Of a stretch of 64,000 nt of DNA, positions 1-8,428 are shown piece after piece (positions within the stretch are counted from its first letter, which is position 1; each line of letters begins with the position of its first letter). Made by a program: the position numbers and the translations under genes. Where the stretch lies: assembly GCF_900302485.1 (NCBI RefSeq), contig NZ_OMOI01000002.1:434001-498000 (forward strand), written 5' to 3'. Below the pieces are notes generated by a model. It worked only from the letters and a program-made list of their open reading frames with translations. It was not told the DNA's origin and ran no database searches. The stretch is from Aliiroseovarius pelagivivens. Lineage in GTDB: Bacteria; Pseudomonadota; Alphaproteobacteria; Rhodobacterales; Rhodobacteraceae.

Positions 1-1
1 G

Positions 2-1258
2 GGGGATCGCAAGGCAATACTTCTGAAGCTGGCCGACTTGATCCGTGCGAACCTGTACGAAATGGCGCTTCTGGACAGTCTGGACATGGGCAAGCTGGTA
101 ACCGATGCGGTCACCGTAGATGCCCCCGGTTCAGCCCATTTCTTCCAGTGGCACGCAGAAGCCATCGACAAAATCTATGACGAGGTCGCCCCGACAGGCC
201 CCGGCGATCTGGCGCTGGTCAGTCGCGTGCCCTTGGGCGTAATCGGCGCAGTAACTCCGTGGAACTTTCCCTTGGACATGGCCACATGGAAATCAGCGGC
301 GGCGCTGGCAGCTGGCAACTCGGTCGTGTTGAAGCCGGCTGAACAATCGCCCCTATCCGCCTTGCGGCTGGCCGAACTGGCGGCTGAGGCTGGCGTCCCT
401 GACGGTGTCTTCAACGTGGTGCCCGGCTTTGGACAAACAGCGGGCCAGGCGCTGGGCTTGCATATGGATGTGGACTGTCTGGCCTTCACCGGCTCGACCA
501 TGATCGGCAAGAAATTCATGGAGTATTCCGGCCAGTCGAACCTGAAACAGGTGTGGCCGGAAACGGGTGGAAAATCCCCCAACCTAATCTTTGCCGATTG
601 CGAGAATTTGGACGCAGCTGCCGACATGGCCGCCTTTGGCATCTTCTTTAATCAGGGCGAAGTCTGCTCGGCCAATTCGCGGCTGTATGTGGAACGCTCG
701 ATCAAGGATGCGTTCGTCGAAAAGATGATCGCACGAGCCGAAGGAATGCAGCCGGGCGATCCGTTGGACCCCGCCTCGAAAATGGGCGCCATTGTCGACG
801 AGAAGCAGACCGAGGGCATCATGCGCTTTGTTGAAGGCGGCAAGAAAACCGCCAATCTGGTGGCAGGGGGCGAACGCGCTTACGTGGACGGCAAGGGCTG
901 TTTCGTGCCACCCACCATCTTTGCTGACGTCGCCCATGACGATCCGCTGGCGCGAGACGAGATTTTCGGCCCGGTGCTGTCGATCATCCCGTTCGACAGC
1001 GAGGACGAAGCCGTCACCATGGCCAATGACTCGGTCTATGGGCTGGCAGCATCGGTTTGGACCGACAACCTAAGCCGCGCGCTGCGTGTGTCGGACAAGC
1101 TGTTTGCCGGAACCGTTTCGGTCAACACCGTCGACGCGCTGTCCGCGCAGACTCCCTTCGGCGGCATGAAACAGTCGGGCTTTGGCCGCGATCTGTCCTT
1201 ACACAGCTTCGACAAATACACCGCGTTGAAGACCACATGGATCAAGTATCAGTCTTGA
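2..1258 (+). CDS. NAD(P)-dependent aldehyde dehydrogenase, 5' partial
   Basis: Oxidises an aldehyde to the acid; substrate unknown. The reading frame is open from base 2, so the true start lies before the window; the family is usually about 490 residues and roughly 75 are missing. Visible ALDH hallmarks are the cofactor-binding segment GVIGAVTPWNFPLDM, the general-base motif ETGGKSPN, the nucleophile motif FFNQGEVCSANSR (Cys codon 665-667) and the C-terminal EIFGPVLS and PFGGMKQSGFGRD. It resembles the gamma-glutamyl-aminobutyraldehyde / betaine-aldehyde branch (PuuC-like), but substrate cannot be read from sequence. A LysR gene follows 30 bp downstream on the same strand and may regulate it. 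An amine-derived aldehyde would fit the methylated-amine genes nearby; that is inference. Confidence 0.93.
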   Translation, partial: GDRKAILLKLADLIRANLYEMALLDSLDMGKLVTDAVTVDAPGSAHFFQWHAEAIDKIYDEVAPTGPGDLALVSRVPLGVIGAVTPWNFPLDMATWKSAAALAAGNSVVLKPAEQSPLSALRLAELAAEAGVPDGVFNVVPGFGQTAGQALGLHMDVDCLAFTGSTMIGKKFMEYSGQSNLKQVWPETGGKSPNLIFADCENLDAAADMAAFGIFFNQGEVCSANSRLYVERSIKDAFVEKMIARAEGMQPGDPLDPASKMGAIVDEKQTEGIMRFVEGGKKTANLVAGGERAYVDGKGCFVPPTIFADVAHDDPLARDEIFGPVLSIIPFDSEDEAVTMANDSVYGLAASVWTDNLSRALRVSDKLFAGTVSVNTVDALSAQTPFGGMKQSGFGRDLSLHSFDKYTALKTTWIKYQS

Positions 1259-1288
1259 ACCATTTGAACCGTAAGGCATAATCGCACG

Positions 1289-2227
1289 ATGGCTTTGCGG
1301 TTCACTCTTCGTCAGTTGGAATACTTCGTCGCCGTCGGCGAGGAAGGCTCGATCTCGCACGCCAGCGAGCGGGTGAATGTGTCGTCGCCGTCGATCTCGG
1401 CCGCGATTTCCCAGCTAGAAGACGAATTCGGCTTGCCGCTTTTCGTACGCAAACACGCGCATGGGCTGAGCCTGACCCAAGCGGGCCGACAGTTCATGGC
1501 GCAAGCCAAGCAGGTGTTGCAGGAAGCGGATGCCCTGAACCGGCTGGCGGGCGATATCTCGGGCAATGTGCAGGGGCCGCTGAACATCGGTTGCCTTGTG
1601 ACCTTCGCGCAGGTGCTTTTGCCCGCGATTCGGCGTCAGTTTGAACTGAAATACCCGGATGTCCGCGTCAGCCAGATTGAAACCGACCAGCTGAACCTGA
1701 TCGAGCAGCTGCGCCGGGCGCAAATCGACGTGGCGTTGTCCTATGACCTCGAGATCCCGCCGGATCTAGAATTCGTGCCGCTTCGCTCGCTCCCCCCCTA
1801 TGCAATGGTGCCCGAAGGCCACCCCCTTGCCCGTCAGAACGAGGTCGAGGTGGCCGAGCTTCTGGATTATCCGATGGTCCTTTTGGACCTGCCGCTCAGC
1901 AGCAACTATTTCCTCAGCTTCTTTGACCAAACAGGTCGCAAGCCCCGCATTGTCGAACGTACGCGGGACATGGCGGTGATGCGGTCGATGGTGGCCAACG
2001 GGTTTGGCTATGCAATCGCCAATATTAGACCCTATTCCGACCTGTCTCCGGACGGGCGGCGGCTGGTGTTTATCCCTTTGAAAGGGGAACAGCGCCCCAT
2101 GCGACTGGGCCTGATTGTCCCCGAAGGCGCGCGCAGTGTCTTGACGGTGAACGCCTTCATTGACCACGCCGCGACAGTAATCCGCGACTGGAATTATCCC
2201 GGCAGCGCCATCCCACCCAAGAGTTAA
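1289..2227 (+). CDS. LysR-family transcriptional regulator
   Basis: 312 residues, standard LysR length. An N-terminal winged HTH (about residues 4-65, with the SPSISAAISQLEDEFGLPLF recognition region) is followed by a substrate-binding-like effector domain. It lies 30 bp after the aldehyde dehydrogenase and about 95 bp before the TMADH/DgcA-like flavoprotein, all on the plus strand, so it probably controls one or both. The ATG at 1289 has only a distant AAGG as ribosome site. The effector is unknown. Confidence 0.93.
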   Translation: MALRFTLRQLEYFVAVGEEGSISHASERVNVSSPSISAAISQLEDEFGLPLFVRKHAHGLSLTQAGRQFMAQAKQVLQEADALNRLAGDISGNVQGPLNIGCLVTFAQVLLPAIRRQFELKYPDVRVSQIETDQLNLIEQLRRAQIDVALSYDLEIPPDLEFVPLRSLPPYAMVPEGHPLARQNEVEVAELLDYPMVLLDLPLSSNYFLSFFDQTGRKPRIVERTRDMAVMRSMVANGFGYAIANIRPYSDLSPDGRRLVFIPLKGEQRPMRLGLIVPEGARSVLTVNAFIDHAATVIRDWNYPGSAIPPKS

Positions 2228-2323
2228 GCACAGCCTAAGCCGCGCTTTCACAAGCACGACTTTAGCCTAACCCAATCATCTGTCACGCTGGCCCGATAAC
2301 ACCATCCTGACAGGAGATGAAAC

Positions 2324-4393
2324 GTGCGCGATCCTCGCTATGACATTTTGTTCGAGCCCATGAAAATCGGGCCGGTCACAGCCAAAAACCGCTTCTATCA
2401 AGTGCCCCACTGCAACGGGGGTGGCTATCGCGATCCGTCTGCTGCTGCGGCGATGCGCGGGTCCAAGGCCGAAGGCGGTTGGGGCGTCATTTTCACCGAG
2501 CAGTGCGAGATGCACCATACCTCTGAAATCACGCCATTTATCGAGCTGCGCCTGTGGGAAGACAAAGACATTCCGATGCTGCGCAAAATGTCCGATACGA
2601 TGAAAAGCAACGGGGCGCTTGCGGGCATTCAGCTTGCCTATTCCGGCGTAAATGGCCCGAATCTGTACAGCAAAGAGGTTCCGCTGGCCGTGTCCGCCCA
2701 GCCGATCCGCACCTTCACCAACGACCCGGTTCAGGCGCGTGCTTTGGACAAGCAGGACATCAAGGATCTGCGCCGCTGGTTCGTGAACGCCGCCGTACGA
2801 TCGAAAGACGCCGGGTTTGACCTGATCTGCCTTTACGGCGCGCATGGGTTCGGCATTTTCCAGCACTTCCTTAGCCGCGCCACCAACCACCGGACGGATG
2901 AATATGGCGGCTCTCTGGAAAACCGCTCGCGCTTCGTGAACGAAGTGATTTCTGACATCAAAGACGCCGTGGGCGATACGATGGGGATCACCCTGCGTGT
3001 CAGCTTGGATGAGACCATCGGTGATCTTGGCTTTTCCAACGCCGAGGTGCGCGAGTTTGTCGAGATGAACAAAAACCTGCCCGATCTTTGGGATCTGGCG
3101 CAGGGCACGTGGGAGGATTGCTCGGGCCCGTCGCGCTTCAAGGAAGAAGCCGCGCAGGAACAGCTGGTCAAAGGCATTCACGAGCTTACGGACAGGCCCA
3201 TCGTTGGCGTCGGGCGCTTCACCAGCCCTGACGTGATGGCCAAGATGGTCCGCACTGGCACGCTGGACTTCATCGGATGCGCCCGTCCGTCCATCGCGGA
3301 TCCATTCCTGCCCAAGAAGGTCGAAGAAGGCCGGATCGAGGACATTCGCGAATGTATCGGCTGCAATATCTGCATCACCGGCGACATGACCATGTCGATC
3401 AGCCGCTGCACCCAGAACCCCACCTTCATGGAGGAATGGCGCAAAGGCTGGCACCCCGAACGGATGAACACCAAAGGCGACAGCTCGAACGTGCTGGTGG
3501 TTGGGTCCGGTCCTGCGGGCCTCGAGGCCGCGCGTGCCCTGTCCGAACGCGGCTATGACGTGGCGATGGCCGAGGCCGGCACCGTCATAGGTGGTCGCGT
3601 CACCCGTGAACGCACCCTGCCGGGCCTGTCGGCTTGGGGCCGTGTTGTGGATTACCGCGAATACCAGATCAGCCAAAAACCGAATGTCGAAACCTATTTC
3701 GACAGTGAGCTCGATGCGGAAAGCATCCTTGAGTTCGGGTTCGAGAATGTCTGCATCGCCACCGGAGCCAAATGGCGCCGCGACGGGGTCTCGCGCCAGC
3801 ATGTGGTGCCCTTCCCGACCGATGCCGCCATGCCGCTGTTCACGCCCGACGACCTGATGGACGGGGCCAGCCCCTCGGGCCATGTGGTGATCTATGATGA
3901 CGACCACTATTACATGGGTGGCGTGATGGCCGAGCTTTTGGTGCAGAAGGGGTGCAAGGTCACGCTGGTCACACCTGCCGCTTACGTCAGCGAATGGACA
4001 CTAAACACGCTAGAACAGCACGAAATCCACCGCCGTCTGGTCGAGATGGGCGTGACAATCGAGCTGAACCGCGGCGTCACGGCCATCGGCAAGGATTGCG
4101 TGGAAACCAACTGCACGTTCACCGATCAGCGTCGTCCGATTGAATGCGACGGGGTGCTTCTGGTGTCTGCAAAGTTGGAGAACAACAGCGTCTACAACGA
4201 CCTAAAAGCACGTCAGGCGGACTGGGCCGATGCCGGGATCAAGTCGGTCAAACTGATTGGAGACGCTCAAGCGCCCGGCCCGATTGCCTGGGCAACCTAT
4301 GCCGGCCACCGCTATGCCCGTGAACTGGACGGAGAGGATATCGGCGACGCCCTACCCTTCCGCCGCGAAATCACCGAGCTGGCTGTGGACTGA
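2324..4393 (+). CDS. TMADH/DgcA-type NADH:flavin oxidoreductase (N-demethylase candidate)
   Basis: 689-residue iron-sulfur flavoprotein of the trimethylamine dehydrogenase / 2,4-dienoyl-CoA reductase family. Such enzymes use an N-terminal FMN TIM barrel (about 1-340), a 4Fe-4S cluster and a C-terminal dinucleotide-binding half. Here the cluster ligands are Cys344, Cys347, Cys350 and Cys362, followed by GWHPER, and the nucleotide motif VVGSGPAG is at 392-399. Cys30 in NRFYQVPHC matches the cysteine that carries covalent 6-S-cysteinyl FMN in TMADH. The TMADH substrate-bowl aromatics seem absent (Gln60 in place of Tyr; no Trp in the cluster loop), so trimethylamine is an unlikely substrate. Dimethylglycine (DgcA) or N-methylproline/stachydrine demethylation fits better. 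GTG start with AGGAG 7 bases upstream. Confidence 0.88.
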   Translation: MRDPRYDILFEPMKIGPVTAKNRFYQVPHCNGGGYRDPSAAAAMRGSKAEGGWGVIFTEQCEMHHTSEITPFIELRLWEDKDIPMLRKMSDTMKSNGALAGIQLAYSGVNGPNLYSKEVPLAVSAQPIRTFTNDPVQARALDKQDIKDLRRWFVNAAVRSKDAGFDLICLYGAHGFGIFQHFLSRATNHRTDEYGGSLENRSRFVNEVISDIKDAVGDTMGITLRVSLDETIGDLGFSNAEVREFVEMNKNLPDLWDLAQGTWEDCSGPSRFKEEAAQEQLVKGIHELTDRPIVGVGRFTSPDVMAKMVRTGTLDFIGCARPSIADPFLPKKVEEGRIEDIRECIGCNICITGDMTMSISRCTQNPTFMEEWRKGWHPERMNTKGDSSNVLVVGSGPAGLEAARALSERGYDVAMAEAGTVIGGRVTRERTLPGLSAWGRVVDYREYQISQKPNVETYFDSELDAESILEFGFENVCIATGAKWRRDGVSRQHVVPFPTDAAMPLFTPDDLMDGASPSGHVVIYDDDHYYMGGVMAELLVQKGCKVTLVTPAAYVSEWTLNTLEQHEIHRRLVEMGVTIELNRGVTAIGKDCVETNCTFTDQRRPIECDGVLLVSAKLENNSVYNDLKARQADWADAGIKSVKLIGDAQAPGPIAWATYAGHRYARELDGEDIGDALPFRREITELAVD

Positions 4394-4453
4394 TCGCACC
4401 TGTTCCTTTGCCCACAGATCGGTCAGGATACATGCCGAAACGAAGGAGGCACA

Positions 4454-5590
4454 ATGAGCCGCACAATTGAGATTCTTGAGCGGCTGATCGCCTTTCCGAC
4501 CGTCAGCAAAGACAGCAATCTGGATCTGATTCGCTATGTGCAGGACCTGCTGCAAAGCGCCGGGTTCGCTTTGGTGCGCATCCCATCGCCCTGCGGTCAG
4601 AAGGCCGGGCTTTTTGCCCGAATCGGGCCTGAACTTGGCGGCGTTTGCCTGTCCGCGCATACGGATGTGGTTCCGGTCGATGGGCAGGAGTGGTCTAGCG
4701 ACCCGTTTGCCCTGACCCAACGCGGGGATCGCCTGCACGGGCGGGGCACGACGGATATGAAGGGGTTTCTGGCCTCGGCTCTTGCGATGGCGGAACGTGC
4801 CGCGCGTGCGCCCCTGACAGAACCGCTCAGCCTTGCGATTTCCTATGACGAAGAAATTGGCTGTGTGGGCATACGCCAGATGATGCCGACGCTGGCGCCC
4901 CTTCTGGGCAATCCGCGCGCAGTGATTGTGGGCGAGCCGACCTCGATGCAGGTGGCGACGGGTCACAAGGGCAAGGTGGCGCTGAAGGTCACATGCCACG
5001 GGGAAGCGGGTCACAGTGCGCTGGCGCCCGAATTCACCAACGCCCTGCATGTCGCCGCAACGTTCATCGACGAGGTCCGCGCGCTTCAGGATCGGTTGGC
5101 TAAGGGCGCGACGGATACGGCCTATTCCATTCCCTATTCCACCGTCCATATCGGGCGTATGACCGGAGGTCGCGCACTGAACATTGTGCCGGATTTGGCA
5201 GAGTTAGAGATGGAATACCGTCATCTGACGCAAACCCCGGCGTCCGAGATTCTTTCCGATCTGACCGATATCGCCGAGCGTGTCGGCGCATCGTTCAACA
5301 CCCCGACGGGTGTCGAGATCACACAAACCAATGCCTATTACGGGCTGGAAACGCCCATCGATGATCCGGTCATCAATTGGGCGACTCAGATGGCGAACAC
5401 TCCCGACACCACCAAGGTCGCCTTCGGCACCGAAGCAGGTTTCTTCGCCGCCGAAGGGCTTGCGACCGTGGTGATCGGACCCGGAGACATGGCGCGCGAC
5501 GGCCACAAAGCGGACGAGGGGGTAGACCTGTCCGAACTGGCCGCCTGCGACGCGATGATGGACCGGATCCTGACCGATCTCAGTGCGTAA
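4454..5590 (+). CDS. argE: M20-family deacetylase, acetylornithine deacetylase-like
   Basis: 378-residue M20 metallohydrolase. Likely metal ligands are His69 and Asp71 (SAHTDVVPVDG), Asp101 (GRGTTDMKG), Glu134 with catalytic Glu133 (YDEEIG), and the GEPT segment; a dimerisation domain inserts in the middle. The closest named family is ArgE, which releases ornithine from N-acetylornithine. However, argJ at the right end of this window recycles the acetyl group and makes ArgE unnecessary for arginine synthesis, and this gene sits 60 bp after a demethylase-like gene. A catabolic role on another N-acyl amino acid is therefore quite possible. Strong AAGGAGG 4 bases before the ATG. Its stop is 9 bp from that of the convergent ThDP enzyme. 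Confidence 0.85.
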   Translation: MSRTIEILERLIAFPTVSKDSNLDLIRYVQDLLQSAGFALVRIPSPCGQKAGLFARIGPELGGVCLSAHTDVVPVDGQEWSSDPFALTQRGDRLHGRGTTDMKGFLASALAMAERAARAPLTEPLSLAISYDEEIGCVGIRQMMPTLAPLLGNPRAVIVGEPTSMQVATGHKGKVALKVTCHGEAGHSALAPEFTNALHVAATFIDEVRALQDRLAKGATDTAYSIPYSTVHIGRMTGGRALNIVPDLAELEMEYRHLTQTPASEILSDLTDIAERVGASFNTPTGVEITQTNAYYGLETPIDDPVINWATQMANTPDTTKVAFGTEAGFFAAEGLATVVIGPGDMARDGHKADEGVDLSELAACDAMMDRILTDLSA

Positions 5591-5599
5591 ACGCCCGGG

Positions 5600-7225
5600 T
5601 TAGATCCGCATCCGCGGCACGTCGTTGGGATCAAGTCGCAGCTCGATCAACAAGGGTTTCGTGCGTGTATCAATCGCAGTGATCGCGCTTTCCAACGTCT
5701 CGACGCTGTCCACATAGATACCCTGCCCGCCCAGCGCGGTGCCGATCTCAGCGAAGGATGGCCAGTCGAACATCGACAAGCCCGGATCCATCTTGCGGTC
5801 GAGGAACTGGATATGCTCGGCCCCATAGGCGCTGTCATTGGCGACGATCACGACCAGATCCTGCTTCATGCGCACGGCTGTGTTGAACTCGTTGATGCCA
5901 CCCATCATGAAGCCGCCATCCCCGGTGAACAGCACTACAGGGCGGTCCTTCACGGCAAACCCCGCGCCAATGGCCACCTGAAGCCCCAGCCCGATCGAGC
6001 CGAAGTTGGTCGTGGCGATGAAGCTTTCCGCATCGGGGGCGGCGACACGGCACCAGACCTCGGTCATGAAGCGGCCGCCATCGGTGGTCAGGAAGCGATC
6101 CTTGGGAAGTGCTGCATCTAGACGATCCAGCGCGTACTCGAAATTCACAAAACCGGGCGCGGATTTGTCGGGGTTGCCTTTAGGGTGCGCGGTCAGAGCA
6201 TCGATATCCAGCTCGGCGGTGAAGCCGCTGGGGGGGATTTCGGCCTCGTCCAGCCACCAGACGATATTGTCCGCCGTCAGCCCGGCATCCGCCACCAAGG
6301 CCGCGTCCGGGTGATAGTTTTTAGAGACTTCCGTCACCGTGTCATTCACTTGCACCACGCGTTTGCCCTTCATCAAGGCGCCCTTGTCGGTGGTGAAGTG
6401 ATGCAAGGACGTACCGAAGGCCACAACACAGTCGGCCTTGGCGATTGCTTCATAGGCAGCCGGGGTCGACAGCGTTCCGAAGATGTCGATGTTGAACGGA
6501 TGGTCATTGAACATCCCCTTGGCTTTCAGCGTGGTCGCCAGTGGGGCTTCCAGACGGTCGGCCAGTCGCTTGATCTGATCCACGGAGTCCTTGGCACCGA
6601 TACCGGCCAGAATGATCGGGCGCTTCGCACTGGCGATCATGCCGATGGCTTCGTCCAGATCATCGCCTTCGGGCACATGAGCCGGGGCGCTGAAGGCGGG
6701 GAAGACATGCTTTTCGTGGGTCACTTCTTCCCACATGAAATCGGCGGGCATGTTCAACACGATGGGCCGCTTTTCGACTTCGGCGCGATAGATCGCATGC
6801 GCCACGTCATAGGATGCGGTTTCCGGCGACCGCATCTGTTCAAACCCCGCGCCGGTGATCTTCACCGTCTCGCGCTGGTCGATGTTCTGCAGGTTCTGTG
6901 GGTTGGCCACAGCCGTATCCCCGGTCAGAAGGACCATCGGCACGCGCCCCCGCACGCCTTCCGTCAGGGCGGTGACGCAGTTGGTCAGGGCCGGGCCGTG
7001 CGTGACCGTGGCGATGCCGACACTGCCGGACACGCGGCCATAGGCCAGCGCCATCAGAACGGCACTGCCTTCAAACGCAACGGGGACGAATTCGCCGCTG
7101 CATTCGCGGACATAATGATCGACCATGAACAGGTTCGCGTCGCCCATCAGGCCAAACATGGTGGTGTGATTGTGATCCACCAGCGACTGGGCGATGGATT
7201 GATATACATAAGCTGAGGCGCTCAT
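5600..7225 (-). CDS. ThDP-dependent enzyme, acetolactate synthase-like
   Basis: 541 residues with the three-domain plan of the acetolactate synthase / benzoylformate decarboxylase superfamily. The N-terminal PYR domain carries the catalytic Glu52 (VAFEGSAVLMA). A central TPP_enzyme_M-like domain spans about 190-320. The C-terminal PP domain has the ThDP/Mg motif GDGGFMMGG...ANDSAYG. The reaction is unknown: decarboxylase, carboligase or lyase are all possible, and the common ALS FAD-site features are not obvious. It is last in a minus-strand group after an SDR and a small membrane protein, separated by 159 bp that contain a stem-loop. GGGAG precedes the ATG. Confidence 0.87.
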   Translation of the reverse strand: MSASAYVYQSIAQSLVDHNHTTMFGLMGDANLFMVDHYVRECSGEFVPVAFEGSAVLMALAYGRVSGSVGIATVTHGPALTNCVTALTEGVRGRVPMVLLTGDTAVANPQNLQNIDQRETVKITGAGFEQMRSPETASYDVAHAIYRAEVEKRPIVLNMPADFMWEEVTHEKHVFPAFSAPAHVPEGDDLDEAIGMIASAKRPIILAGIGAKDSVDQIKRLADRLEAPLATTLKAKGMFNDHPFNIDIFGTLSTPAAYEAIAKADCVVAFGTSLHHFTTDKGALMKGKRVVQVNDTVTEVSKNYHPDAALVADAGLTADNIVWWLDEAEIPPSGFTAELDIDALTAHPKGNPDKSAPGFVNFEYALDRLDAALPKDRFLTTDGGRFMTEVWCRVAAPDAESFIATTNFGSIGLGLQVAIGAGFAVKDRPVVLFTGDGGFMMGGINEFNTAVRMKQDLVVIVANDSAYGAEHIQFLDRKMDPGLSMFDWPSFAEIGTALGGQGIYVDSVETLESAITAIDTRTKPLLIELRLDPNDVPRMRI

Positions 7226-7245
7226 CTATTGGACTCCCTTAGATG

Positions 7246-7270
7246 GACCGGCGTCAGAAACTGGCCGGTC
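7246..7270 (-). promoter_or_regulatory. Stem-loop in leader of the ThDP enzyme gene
   Basis: Perfect 7-bp arms, GACCGGC (7246-7252) and GCCGGTC (7264-7270), with an 11-base loop, 20 bases before the ThDP-enzyme start on the minus strand. There is no T-run after it, so an mRNA-processing or attenuating structure is more likely than a terminator. Function not shown. Confidence 0.4.
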
Positions 7271-7384
7271 TCACTTCTATTCTGGGTCCCTATGTATGTG
7301 CGCTAACATGACGAGGTCCACTGTTTTCTTGCAAATGAAACGATCGGACGCGACGTGAAGAACCAGTTCCTTGCCGGCATTGCC

Positions 7385-7636
7385 CTAGCCGCTGACCATT
7401 CCGGCAATCATCGCGCCCAAGGCGACAAGGTGAACCAGCATCAAAGCCTTGTCATTCCACAGCGCCCCAACAGCGAACCAACCGACAACGCCGACCAGGA
7501 ACAGATAAAGGTTCCACGGGGTCCAGCCAAACCCCGTGGCGGTGTACCCCATGATCTGGATGGCCGATGCACCCCATTTGACGGCGAATACCAGCCGCTC
7601 GCGCGATGGTTCTGCGATCATCACATCAGACGGCAC
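7385..7636 (-). CDS. Small three-helix membrane protein
   Basis: 83 residues with three hydrophobic segments at about 17-37, 41-60 and 64-83 and little else; no function recognised. It begins inside the end of the SDR gene: the GTG start (7636-7634) has a perfect GGAGGT (7644-7649) exactly 7 bases upstream, inside the SDR's last codons, and overlaps the SDR stop by 11 bases. That spacing decides for the GTG rather than the ATG five codons later, and implies translational coupling. Position between the SDR and the ThDP enzyme suggests a shared role, perhaps anchoring or transport; this is inference. Confidence 0.75.
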   Translation of the reverse strand: MPSDVMIAEPSRERLVFAVKWGASAIQIMGYTATGFGWTPWNLYLFLVGVVGWFAVGALWNDKALMLVHLVALGAMIAGMVSG

Positions 7637-8330
7637 GGGTCAGACCTCCGTCAATGCGTAGGTTCTGCCCGGTCATATACCCCCCATTCTCTGATGCCAG
7701 AAACGCGATCAGAGATGACACTTCATCCGCACGGCCATACCGCCCCATTGGGATGCGTGCCTTGCGGTCCTCGGTCTCGGGCAGGCTGTCGATGAAGCCG
7801 GGCAAGACGTTGTTCATGCGGATGTTTTCTGCCGCGTATTTGTCGGAAAACAGCTTGGTGAAGGCAGCCAACCCGGCGCGGAACACACCCGAGGTCGGGA
7901 ACAGGGGATCAGGCTCGAACGCTGCGAAGGTCGAGACATTGATGATCGCGCCACCGCCCTGTTTCTGCATCAAAGGCGTGACCAGCCGGGTCGGACGGAT
8001 CACATTCATCAGGTACACTTCCATACCTTGATGCCAATCGTCATCGCTTATGTCCAAGACCGGACCTTTCGGGCCATGTCCGGCCGAATTGACCAGCACG
8101 TCCACCCGGCCCCAGCGGCTTTGCGCACCTTCGACCAGTTCGGTCAGGGCGTCATTGTCCAGATTGGAACCTGTCACGCCAAACCCGCCGAGTTCCTGCC
8201 CCAAGGCTTCGCCTTTGCCCGAGGATGACAGGATCCCGACCTTGAACCCATCCGCTGCAAGCCGGCGTGCCGTATCGGCGCCCATTCCGCTGCCACCGGC
8301 CGTCACAAGTGCTACTTTTTCTACTGACAT
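7626..8330 (-). CDS. Short-chain dehydrogenase/reductase
   Basis: 234-residue classical SDR oxidoreductase. The N-terminal nucleotide site VTAGGSGMG and an NSAG motif (VLVNSAGHGPKG) are clear; a C-terminal GGYMTGQNLRIDGGLT is typical of the family. The usual active-site YxxxK is not present in its normal form in the segment FPTSGVFRAGLAAFTKLF, where the Tyr position is Phe/Val-like, so activity may be altered. The ATG at 8330 is chosen because AAGGAG lies 6 bases upstream; an upstream ATG at 8345 lacks this. First gene of the SDR / membrane protein / ThDP group and divergent from a LysR gene across 98 bp. Confidence 0.88.
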   Translation of the reverse strand: MSVEKVALVTAGGSGMGADTARRLAADGFKVGILSSSGKGEALGQELGGFGVTGSNLDNDALTELVEGAQSRWGRVDVLVNSAGHGPKGPVLDISDDDWHQGMEVYLMNVIRPTRLVTPLMQKQGGGAIINVSTFAAFEPDPLFPTSGVFRAGLAAFTKLFSDKYAAENIRMNNVLPGFIDSLPETEDRKARIPMGRYGRADEVSSLIAFLASENGGYMTGQNLRIDGGLTRAV

Positions 8331-8406
8331 ATCAGTCTCCTTCATCGCTTAGACCTAAGATATTGGCCCCAAAGCGTCAGCGCGAACGAGATTTGATCTT
8401 CTTTGG

Positions 8407-8423
8407 CAATAGAATTACTATTG
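8407..8423. promoter_or_regulatory. Palindromic operator candidate between SDR and LysR
   Basis: 17-bp palindrome, arms CAATAG (8407-8412) and CTATTG (8418-8423) around AATTA, 5 bases before the LysR ATG and about 77 bp before the divergent SDR start. An interrupted dyad in a LysR-divergent promoter region is the usual place for a LysR binding site, and its position could also let the regulator repress its own gene. Confidence 0.5.
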
Positions 8424-8428
8424 TCAGC

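Noticed and set aside
2276..3907. 543-codon open frame on the minus strand opposite the TMADH-like gene
   Set aside because: It mirrors a GC-rich real gene, has no ribosome site, and its protein is rich in His/Arg/Gly without recognisable domains.
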